Shown: piece by piece, positions 1-5,574 of the stretch
How the letters are laid out: every line of letters starts with the position of its first letter
Numbering within the stretch: position 1 is the first letter of the stretch
NCBI GenBank assembly: GCA_022600335.1
Contig: JAHZKN010000295.1
Location: 1 to 5,574, forward strand
Reading direction: 5' to 3'
Length of the DNA: 5,574 bases
Origin: Alphaproteobacteria bacterium
Lineage (GTDB): Bacteria; Pseudomonadota; Alphaproteobacteria; Rhizobiales; Hyphomicrobiaceae
Translations under genes and position numbers: made by a program
The notes under the pieces: model-generated
What the model was told of the DNA's origin: nothing
The model's database searches: none
Seen by the model: the letters and a program-made list of their open reading frames with translations, nothing else

Positions 1-1879
1 AATCATCTTGTACGGCCACAATGCTGCTTGCCTGATCTTCGGTTTCTTCAAATGGAAACCGCGCCACGAACTCTTCATAGGGCCCGCTTTCCGGTGTGAT
101 GGCTGGCGCTTCACGCAGCAGGCGCGCTGCTGCGGTTTTGATCAGTTCTCCGGCAATTTCATGCAGACGTTTTTTCAGGCGCGCTTTGCGCGTCTGCCAA
201 TGCACACCACCAAGCTTATCAAGTTGTGAGTTGCCCTCATCAGATCCGTAACGTGACAACAGTTCGATATTTTCAACCGGAAGATATAGACGGTCGCCAC
301 CCGCATAGACGAGATGCAAACAATCATGCGGCGCATCGAGAGCCGTTATGGTTTTCAAACCAGAAAAGCGACCAATGCCGTGATCTGCATGCACAACGAG
401 GTCGCCAACAGACAAACTGGTTGCTTCAGTGAGGACATCGGCTGCTTTGCGCGCCTTTCGCTGCGGGCGCACCAAACGATCACCCAGAATGTCTTGTTCG
501 GCGATAACTGCAAGATCAGGTGCTACAAAGCCGTGCTCAAGGCCAACAACGCCGAGCGCTGTTGTGTTGTCTTTTAAAGTTAGCGCCTCGCCGTAGTTAT
601 CGACCTTCTCGGTGGCACCAAGACCATGCTCGCTGAGTAAACCAGCTAATCGCTCGCGCGCGCCCGGCGTCCAAGCAGCGATGATAACCCGGTGATTGTC
701 CTGTTGTAGCGCGCTGACATGTTTGCTCACCGCATCAAACACGTTGACGTCTGGCGCCTGGCGTTCGGGTGCAAACGTTCGACCAGTCTTCGCTTTGTAA
801 GTTGTAGTGCCGCTTCCATCATCAAACGGTGACAGTCCAACAACAGATCGCCCTTTAAGACCGGCGGCAAATGCATCCTGATCAAGAAACATCTGCTCCG
901 GCGGCACCGGCTTATAAGGTGGCGCGCCAAAGTTTGCGACTTCCAGAGCATCGATGCGCGCTTGATAATGTTCATCGACTTGATCGACACGTTCCGCGAT
1001 GGCGTCCGGCGCCATGTGATCAAAAGTTACCGGTGCATCATTTGGAACATAGTCGAGCAGTGGTTCAAGGTTTTCATGATACAGCGGCAGCCAATGCTCT
1101 TGGCCCTGATAGCGCTGTCCAGCGCTAATCGCCTCATAGAGTGGGTCTGTTTGAGTCGCACCGCCGAACAGAGCGATATATTTCTTGCGAAAACACGCGA
1201 TCGCATCGTCGCCAAATGCCATTTCAGAGATGGGAAGAAGCGCGAGTTTGCGCACCATCTTCACGGTGCGTTGGGTTTCAGCATCGAAACTCTTGATGCT
1301 CTCCAATGTATCACCAAAGAAATCCAGCCGCACAGGCCTTTGGCGACCAGGTATAAAGACATCTATAATTCCACCGCGGACAGCAAACTCACCCGGCTCC
1401 ATCACCGTACCGGTACGTTGGTAGCCTGCGAGCGCTAACCTCTGAGTGAACCGATTGAGGTCAATGCGCTGACCTGGAGCGATCTGTTTCAAATGCGCGC
1501 GCACTGCAGCACGTGGCGGTACGCGCTGCAAAATTGCATTGACGGTTGTCAAAACCAACGTCGGTGCCGTGCGCTTGGGCAACACCAACTTTGCTAACGC
1601 TGTAATGCGCTCGGCAACAATTTCAGGTTTCGGAGACGAACGGTCATAGGGCACAGTGTCCCATGCCGGAAATGGTACGACACGCACATCCGGCGCAAAA
1701 AATTTGAGCTGATGGTCAAGCGCGCTGACACGGCGATCATCGCGTGCAACGTGCACCAGAACGGCTGGCGCATCTTCACCACTTGCCTGCCGCACATGTT
1801 CAGCAAGCACCAGAGCATTCATGCCCTCCGGCACTCCGGAAAGCATTTTTATTTCGAATTTGACTGCTTCTGAGGCCAT
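1..1879 (-). CDS. mfd: Transcription-repair coupling factor Mfd, N-terminal 626 residues (gene continues past the left edge)
   Basis: Mfd binds RNA polymerase stalled at template lesions, pushes it off with an ATP-driven translocase and recruits UvrA, starting transcription-coupled nucleotide excision repair in the cytoplasm. I translated the minus strand from ATG 1879 to the edge; it stays open for 626 codons, with base 1 left over. Visible parts: the UvrB-like region, including GEFAVRGGIIDVF at residues 163-175; the RNA-polymerase-interacting domain, starting at VGDLVVHADHGIGRF (491-505) and running through GGDRLYLPVENIELL (527-541); the LDKLGG linker (553-558) with basic RKARLKKRLHEIAGELI following; and the start of the translocase, FPFEETEDQ (608-616). 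The Walker A motif, expected just downstream, and the C-terminal half (full Mfd is about 1150 residues) lie outside the window. The start is supported by LSGVPEGMNALVLAEH at residues 13-28, which fits the usual Mfd N-terminus, and by its position 2 bp after the sdhE stop. A weak AAGGA lies about 12 bases upstream, so translation is probably coupled to sdhE. No frameshift or early stop is present in the visible part. Confidence 0.97.
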   Translation of the reverse strand, partial: MASEAVKFEIKMLSGVPEGMNALVLAEHVRQASGEDAPAVLVHVARDDRRVSALDHQLKFFAPDVRVVPFPAWDTVPYDRSSPKPEIVAERITALAKLVLPKRTAPTLVLTTVNAILQRVPPRAAVRAHLKQIAPGQRIDLNRFTQRLALAGYQRTGTVMEPGEFAVRGGIIDVFIPGRQRPVRLDFFGDTLESIKSFDAETQRTVKMVRKLALLPISEMAFGDDAIACFRKKYIALFGGATQTDPLYEAISAGQRYQGQEHWLPLYHENLEPLLDYVPNDAPVTFDHMAPDAIAERVDQVDEHYQARIDALEVANFGAPPYKPVPPEQMFLDQDAFAAGLKGRSVVGLSPFDDGSGTTTYKAKTGRTFAPERQAPDVNVFDAVSKHVSALQQDNHRVIIAAWTPGARERLAGLLSEHGLGATEKVDNYGEALTLKDNTTALGVVGLEHGFVAPDLAVIAEQDILGDRLVRPQRKARKAADVLTEATSLSVGDLVVHADHGIGRFSGLKTITALDAPHDCLHLVYAGGDRLYLPVENIELLSRYGSDEGNSQLDKLGGVHWQTRKARLKKRLHEIAGELIKTAAARLLREAPAITPESGPYEEFVARFPFEETEDQASSIVAVQDD

Positions 1880-1881
1880 CT

Positions 1882-2175
1882 CTAGTGGGCGTCCTTGCCA
1901 CGATCGATATTTAAGCCATGAAACGCCCGCACCGCGACAACCATTGGCTGCACATCTGAGGCAATATCTTCGGCCATCTGCGGCGCGAGCAACCAACGTT
2001 GCAGTCGCGGTTCATCAAGACTAAGAACAGCTTCAAATGCTTTCAATTCAGCATCGTTCATCGTGGCAAGGCGCGCCTCGGCAAATCCGCCAAGCAGCAG
2101 ATCAAGCTCTTTTGTGCCACGGTGCTGAGCCCGCCAACGCGCACGACGGCGCCGCGTTTCCAATTCGTCCTGCAT
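1882..2175 (-). CDS. sdhE: Succinate dehydrogenase flavinylation/assembly factor SdhE (DUF339/Sdh5 family)
   Basis: SdhE is a small cytoplasmic protein that binds the SdhA flavoprotein and promotes covalent FAD attachment, a step in assembling respiratory complex II. The 97-residue product has the family layout: an arginine-rich first helix (RRRRARWRAQ, residues 8-17), the hallmark RGxxE motif as RGTKELDLLLG (19-29), then helices ending in DEPRLQRWLL (54-63), where family members carry a 'DPDLxxWL'-like stretch. The length is normal (about 85-100). I chose ATG 2175 because it leaves the usual short tail before the arginine-rich helix and has GGAG (2180-2183, minus strand) four bases upstream. 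The frame stays open upstream to a possible ATG at 2541, but that stretch lies across the recG N-terminus and resembles nothing in the family. The stop TAG is 2 bp from the mfd ATG, so the two genes form an operon with sdhE first. The functional assignment is by motif; no sdh structural genes are in the window. Confidence 0.93.
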   Translation of the reverse strand: MQDELETRRRRARWRAQHRGTKELDLLLGGFAEARLATMNDAELKAFEAVLSLDEPRLQRWLLAPQMAEDIASDVQPMVVAVRAFHGLNIDRGKDAH

Positions 2176-2397
2176 AAAGCTCCACGGGGTGGTTAATAAT
2201 TCTGTTGTCGCGCTTGACGCCAGTTGGCCTGGTGGCTTTGCTACCGCAAGCTCAGTCGGCACTCTAATATCGTTGTTCACCGCATCTGCAAAGCATTTGC
2301 TTGGCTTTTGGGCCAACACAGCGCAGGACGCGATACGGCTGATGATCCCGGAACTGGAAGAGATCAAAGTCCAACCGATGACAAAAGAAAGTTCTGC
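2176..2397. promoter_or_regulatory. Divergent sdhE-mfd / recG intergenic control region
   Basis: These 222 bp separate the divergent starts of sdhE (minus) and recG (plus), so they should hold both promoters. I see no promoter with good matches in both boxes. A TTGACG at 2214-2219 (plus) resembles a -35 box, but the best partner is only TGCTAC at 2239-2244 with a 19-base gap. Two small inverted repeats are visible: CCAG-TTGGC-CTGG at 2220-2232, overlapping GCCAGTTGGC at 2219-2228, and TTGGC-TTTTGG-GCCAA at 2301-2316. Either could be a weak hairpin or a binding site, but both are short enough to be chance. The region is open in frame with recG from 2224 and with sdhE on the other strand, yet neither translation looks like the family N-termini. 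Confidence 0.5.
2180..2185 (-). promoter_or_regulatory. Ribosome binding site of sdhE
   Basis: On the minus strand the sequence reads GTGGAG, then CTTT, then the ATG at 2175. The GGAG core matches the anti-Shine-Dalgarno sequence. The four-base spacing is shorter than optimal but workable. It decides the sdhE start in favour of 2175 over the long upstream in-frame extension. Confidence 0.55.
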
Positions 2398-4512
2398 ATG
2401 CGGCCGGTATCGCTGAGCCCTCTGTTTGCACCGATCCAATCCCTCACCGGAATTGGACCGCGCCTTGCCAAGGTGCTTGGCAAATTGTTGCCGGCGACCC
2501 ATACCGCACCTGAGCCACGGGTGATTGATCTGCTTTGGCACACGCCAACCGGTGTCATAGACCGGCGCGCGGCTCCCTCTCTATCCGATGCAACGCCCGG
2601 AACAATTGCAACTGTGCATGTTCGTGTTCTGAAGCATCTGCGCCCGCCAAGGTCCAACAAACGAGCCCCGTACAAGGTGCGCTGTGAAGATGACACTGCG
2701 CGCTTGGATTTGGTGTTCTTTCGGGCGGAACCTAGTTTTGTTGAGCGACAACTTCCCGTTGGCGAAATGCGCTATGTGTCGGGGCGCATTGAACGCTACG
2801 GCGAGGTGCTGCAAATGGCCCACCCTGACTACATCATCGCACCCGACAAGCGCGATGAGCTGCCACTTCTCGAACCTGTGTATCCGTTGACGGCCGGCTT
2901 GACGGGCAAAGTCTTGATCAAAGCCTCTCGGCAGGCTTTGCAGCGCCTGCCACAGCTTAGCGAATGGCAAGAACCCAATTGGCTGGTGTCGAAAAACTGG
3001 CCGGACTTTCACCCAGCACTGCACCACATCCACCAACCATCAAAGCCGGATGATGTATCGGCAGCCGACCCCGCCCGACAGCGCCTCGCTTTTGATGAGT
3101 TGCTGGCCTCGCAATTGGCACTCGGCTTGGTGCGTGAAAACTATAAATCGCAAAGTGGCCGCGCCATTCAAGGCACCGGAAAACGCGCCCAAAAGATTCA
3201 GACCGCTCTGCCATTTTCCCTGACACAATCGCAAGTCGCTGCCATCTCCGATATCGCTCAGGACATGGCAAGTGAGAGGCGGATGCTGCGTCTGTTACAG
3301 GGCGATGTTGGGTCAGGGAAAACTGTCGTTGCGTTGATGGCTATGGTGGCCGCCGTTGAAGCCGGGACACAAGCCGCCCTCATGGCTCCGACAGAAGTCT
3401 TAGCGCGTCAACACTTCGAAACCATCAATCCTTTGGCTCAAGCGGCCAATATCACCATCGAAGTCTTGACCGGCCGCGAGAAAGGTAAAACGCGACAGCA
3501 AATTTTGGATCGGGCGGCATCAGGCGATATTGATATTCTCATTGGCACGCATGCAATTTTTCAGGATGACGTTCAATTCCAAGATCTGGCTCTTGCCGTC
3601 ATTGATGAACAGCACCGGTTTGGTGTCCACCAACGCCTAGCATTGCAAGCAAAAGGCAAATCTGGTGGTGCCAATGTTTTGGTGATGACTGCCACGCCCA
3701 TTCCGCGCACTCTGTTGATGACACACTATGGCGACCTCGATGTCTCAAAGCTGACGGAAAAACCAGCGGGCCGCAAACCGGTTGAAACCCGCAGCGTCAT
3801 GACAGAACGGCTTGAAGAAGTGATCGAAGGTCTTCGCCGGGCCATCTCAAGTGGTGCTCAAGTCTATTGGGTGTGCCCACTGATAGAAACCTCCGATACC
3901 TCTGAGTTGGCGGCAGCAGAAGAACGCCATGCGCATCTCACACAGATTTTTGGAGATCAGGTTGGCCTCCTGCACGGCGGCATGGCGAGCAAGCAAAAGT
4001 CCGCCATTATGACCGCATTTTCAGATGGACTGTTAAAAGTTCTTGTGGCCACAACGGTCATCGAAGTTGGGGTCAATGTTCCCAACGCTACGATTATGGT
4101 GATTGAACATGCAGAGCGATTTGGGTTGGCCCAGTTGCATCAGCTGCGTGGCCGCGTTGGCCGTGGTGAGCGCCAGTCTTATTGCATCTTGCTCTACCAG
4201 GCTCCGCTTGGTGAGACAGCGCGCAAACGATTGGACATGCTGCGTAAAACCGAAGATGGATTTTTGATCGCTGAAAAAGATTTAGAGTTGCGCGGCGGCG
4301 GCGAGGTTCTCGGGGCGCGGCAAAGCGGTTTGCCTGAATTTCGTGTTGCGGAAGTCCCAGGTTGGACGGATCTCCTCAAGGCAGCGCGGGACGACGCAAA
4401 ATTGATTTTATCCCAGGACCCACAGCTAACGTCGCCACGTGGCGAAGCACTGCGCACATTGCTGTATCTGTTTGAATGTGACGAAGCCATCAGGCTGTTT
4501 CGTGCAGGTTAG
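2398..4512 (+). CDS. recG: ATP-dependent DNA helicase RecG
   Basis: RecG is a monomeric superfamily 2 double-stranded DNA translocase that reverses stalled replication forks and branch-migrates Holliday junctions, R-loops and D-loops. The 704-residue product has normal length and a full motif set. An N-terminal helix-hairpin-helix-like segment (LTGIGPRLAKVLGKL, 16-30) is followed by the wedge/OB domain, including VSGRIERYGEVLQMAHPDY (127-145) and VYPLTAGLT (161-169). The helicase core has Q-motif-like LPFSLTQSQ (271-279), Walker A GDVGSGKT (302-309), MAPTEVLARQH (329-339), DEQHRFG (403-409), MTATPIPRT (430-438), VATTVIEVGVNVPNA (550-564) and motif VI QLHQLRGRVGRG (579-590). The C-terminal translocation region begins at DLELRGGGEVLG (628-639). 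I chose ATG 2398 because the product then begins MRPVSLSPLFAP, the usual alphaproteobacterial RecG N-terminus. A 58-codon in-frame extension from 2224 lacks family similarity and falls in the divergent control region. Only a weak purine stretch (AAAAGAAAG, 2383-2391) precedes the start. No broken motif is seen. Confidence 0.97.
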   Translation: MRPVSLSPLFAPIQSLTGIGPRLAKVLGKLLPATHTAPEPRVIDLLWHTPTGVIDRRAAPSLSDATPGTIATVHVRVLKHLRPPRSNKRAPYKVRCEDDTARLDLVFFRAEPSFVERQLPVGEMRYVSGRIERYGEVLQMAHPDYIIAPDKRDELPLLEPVYPLTAGLTGKVLIKASRQALQRLPQLSEWQEPNWLVSKNWPDFHPALHHIHQPSKPDDVSAADPARQRLAFDELLASQLALGLVRENYKSQSGRAIQGTGKRAQKIQTALPFSLTQSQVAAISDIAQDMASERRMLRLLQGDVGSGKTVVALMAMVAAVEAGTQAALMAPTEVLARQHFETINPLAQAANITIEVLTGREKGKTRQQILDRAASGDIDILIGTHAIFQDDVQFQDLALAVIDEQHRFGVHQRLALQAKGKSGGANVLVMTATPIPRTLLMTHYGDLDVSKLTEKPAGRKPVETRSVMTERLEEVIEGLRRAISSGAQVYWVCPLIETSDTSELAAAEERHAHLTQIFGDQVGLLHGGMASKQKSAIMTAFSDGLLKVLVATTVIEVGVNVPNATIMVIEHAERFGLAQLHQLRGRVGRGERQSYCILLYQAPLGETARKRLDMLRKTEDGFLIAEKDLELRGGGEVLGARQSGLPEFRVAEVPGWTDLLKAARDDAKLILSQDPQLTSPRGEALRTLLYLFECDEAIRLFRAG

Positions 4513-4523
4513 TGCGCAGTGGC
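4513..4523. other. 11-bp convergent gap between recG and the DUF502 gene
   Basis: The recG stop (TAG 4510-4512) and the stop of the minus-strand DUF502 gene (TGA, 4526-4524) face each other across 11 bp. I looked for a GC-rich hairpin with a T-tract on either strand in and around the gap and found none. Transcripts from each side probably run into the other gene's 3' end, or termination is Rho-dependent. Confidence 0.6.
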
Positions 4524-5375
4524 TCAGTCCGGATTCGCCATTTGTTTCGGCGACTGGCCCGATAGTGTTTTTGCTGCGTCCTCAGGTGCTACGGTCAATC
4601 CTTGCTTAGCAGCCAGTTCTTTAAGGCGCGCCTCACTGTCAGGCGTCACCATGCCAGCTGAAATGATGACCTTCGCTGCATCTTCAATCGTCATATTGAG
4701 AAACGTGACATCTTTACGTGGCACAAAGCAGATGAAACCCGTCGGCGGCACGACGCCGGTTGGCATGAAAACCGACAGTAGGTCTGAGTTGCCACCCGGT
4801 TCCACGGCAGCGATCTCACCAGCGGTTTCCCCTGTTACAAAAACAATCGACCACAAACCCTTGGACGGAAATTCGATCAGTCCTACCTTTTGAAAGGCTT
4901 GCTGTGGAGAAGTGACGCTCACCACCGACTCAAAGATTTGTTTCAGTGCCCGATAGACGTTGCGCACAATCGGCATGCGATCAAGCAGCAGCTCGCCCGC
5001 GGACACCATCGACCGTCCCAACAGATTTGCGGTTAAGGCGCCAATAATTGTGACGCCAATGATACCGAACAACAAGCCAATGCCCGGCACCGCAAAAGGC
5101 AGATACGTTTCTGGAAGATAGGCAGTTGGTACAAACGGTTTGATCGAGGCGTCTGCAAATTGCATCAACGCCCAAATGATGTAGATCGTAATACCGACCG
5201 GGCCAACAATGATCAGGCCTGTGAAAAAGTAATTGCGCAGGCGCGCAATCAGACGCGAGCCTGGACGCTTGGGTTCCTCGGCCAGGCGACGCAAACCCTC
5301 GGTGAGTTCAGCTGCCTCCTTAGCCCGGACCTTGTCAGCCGTGACTGTTGCTTTGTCGGCTCTTATCCTAACCAT
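4524..5375 (-). CDS. DUF502 family inner-membrane protein, function unknown
   Basis: The 283-residue product belongs to the DUF502 family of bacterial inner-membrane proteins, whose biochemical role is unknown to me. Order of parts: a charged, alanine/lysine/glutamate/arginine-rich N-terminus (1-45) that is probably helical; a first membrane helix (about 50-72, YFFTGLIIVGPVGITIYIIW); a short loop rich in proline and aromatic residues (79-93); a second membrane helix (about 96-118); the conserved LLDRMPIVRNVYRALKQIFES (130-150); a soluble domain with FQKVGLIEFPSKGLWSIVFV (161-180), SVFMPTGVVPPTGFICFVPR (201-220) and EDAAKVIISAGMV (231-243); and a charged C-terminal tail. The two helices and the RMPxVRxxYRxxKQ motif are diagnostic. 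I prefer ATG 5375 to the longer frame from 5456, whose 27 extra residues are rich in Cys, Trp and Arg and look like translated non-coding DNA; a GGA lies five bases upstream of 5375. The gene appears monocistronic here and converges on recG. Its nearness to recG, sdhE and mfd says little about function. Confidence 0.9.
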   Translation of the reverse strand: MVRIRADKATVTADKVRAKEAAELTEGLRRLAEEPKRPGSRLIARLRNYFFTGLIIVGPVGITIYIIWALMQFADASIKPFVPTAYLPETYLPFAVPGIGLLFGIIGVTIIGALTANLLGRSMVSAGELLLDRMPIVRNVYRALKQIFESVVSVTSPQQAFQKVGLIEFPSKGLWSIVFVTGETAGEIAAVEPGGNSDLLSVFMPTGVVPPTGFICFVPRKDVTFLNMTIEDAAKVIISAGMVTPDSEARLKELAAKQGLTVAPEDAAKTLSGQSPKQMANPD

Positions 5376-5574
5376 TCTCGTCCATCGGAGTTTGCTCCAA
5401 ACTGCAACCGCCAAGCCACACCAGCTCCGGCGCGCGCGCGAGCAACAATAGGGCAAGTGTGCACGTTAATGAAGCACTAGAACCGCATGTTAGGGCATCA
5501 AGCGACTAGGCCGGTCAAAAGACACGGTTTTTGCAAGCGATTGAAGCCTGAGAAACAGTAAGCACTCAAAACTA
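5376..5574. other. Upstream region of the DUF502 gene, no gene supported
   Basis: These 199 bp hold no credible coding region. The last 120 bases carry stops in all plus frames. On the minus strand, short frames entering from the right edge end within about 30 codons and I recognise none of them. The stretch contains an 11-base alternating GC run (5430-5440) and a candidate minus-strand promoter, listed separately. A gene could begin or end just beyond position 5574. Confidence 0.55.
5489..5518 (-). promoter_or_regulatory. Candidate sigma-70-type promoter for the DUF502 gene
   Basis: On the minus strand TTGACC (5518-5513) matches five of six bases of a -35 box, or all of the alphaproteobacterial TTGAC core. 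After 18 bases comes CCTAAC (5494-5489), a poor -10 box with three matches to TATAAT. It would give a leader of roughly 105-110 bases before ATG 5375. The -35 half is good and the -10 half is not, so this is a guess from spacing and position. Confidence 0.25.

Noticed and set aside
962..1438. A 158-codon plus-strand open frame opposite mfd, plus other shorter plus-strand frames in 1-1880.
   Set aside because: The minus strand here is continuous, recognisable Mfd. The plus-strand translation has no family resemblance and is a shadow of mfd codon structure.
2176..2541. A longer sdhE start giving a 219-residue protein.
   Set aside because: The extra residues lie across the recG N-terminus on the opposite strand and do not resemble SdhE. 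ATG 2175 has GGAG upstream and gives the family length.
4279..4314. RecG has LRGGGEVLG where E. coli has a proline in the second position (RGPGE).
   Set aside because: As I recall the family, alphaproteobacterial RecG proteins often vary at this position, while the flanking Arg, Gly and Glu are kept, so it does not suggest a defect.
920..4633. GGCGCGCC occurs three times (920-929 region, 2069-2078 and 4624-4633), more than expected for an 8-base palindrome in this length.
   Set aside because: All three are inside genes and follow from codon use. Two encode the same Glu-Ala-Arg-Leu run in sdhE and the DUF502 gene, and one encodes Gly-Ala-Pro in mfd. Positions and spacing show no pattern.
5376..5456. 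A 27-codon upstream extension of the DUF502 frame, and a six-codon ATG...TAG frame at 5385-5368 overlapping its start.
   Set aside because: The extension is Cys/Trp/Arg-rich and unlike the family. The tiny frame has no clear ribosome binding site and is easily explained by chance.
5490..5573. A minus-strand frame entering from the right edge and ending near 5490, with an LAKTVS stretch resembling the end of GlmS (LAKSVTVE), a gene I recall near this locus in Rhizobiales.
   Set aside because: The residues before and after that stretch do not fit GlmS, and the frame continues past the expected end. The match is too short to support a partial gene.

Overview
The window looks like ordinary chromosomal DNA from an alphaproteobacterium, most likely of the Rhizobiales/Hyphomicrobiales type. 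The evidence is the gene content (mfd, sdhE, recG and a DUF502 membrane protein side by side) and the wording of the motifs. Examples are the SdhE 'RRRRARWRAQHRGTKELDLLLG'-type N-terminus (shown in part below), the Mfd 'GGDRLYLPVENIELLSRYG' segment and the RecG N-terminus 'MRPVSLSPLFAP'. GC content is moderate by eye. I see no mobile element, CRISPR array, RNA gene or phage signature.

Layout. Positions 1-1879 (minus) hold the first 626 codons of mfd, the transcription-repair coupling factor; the gene runs off the left edge just before its translocase Walker A motif. Two bases upstream, also on the minus strand, lies sdhE (1882-2175), the small factor for FAD attachment to succinate dehydrogenase. 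The two almost certainly share a transcript. A 222-bp divergent region (2176-2397) separates them from recG (2398-4512, plus), the replication-fork and Holliday-junction helicase, which is complete with all its motifs. recG converges, across only 11 bp, on a minus-strand gene for a DUF502 two-helix membrane protein (4524-5375). The last 199 bp (5376-5574) are the upstream region of that gene and hold no gene I can support.

How the genes relate. Mfd and RecG are superfamily 2 DNA translocases that share a C-terminal translocation (TRG-type) module. Mfd removes stalled RNA polymerase and recruits UvrA; RecG reverses stalled forks and processes branched DNA. Here they are divergently transcribed around a shared upstream region, with sdhE leading the mfd side. 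SdhE has no known mechanistic link to repair, and I read its position as conserved synteny rather than a joint function.

I found no evidence of an undescribed system. The points below are modest: start-site choices, the tight sdhE-mfd junction, a convergent junction without a visible terminator, a divergent control region with small inverted repeats, and an unusual charged N-terminal extension on the DUF502 protein.
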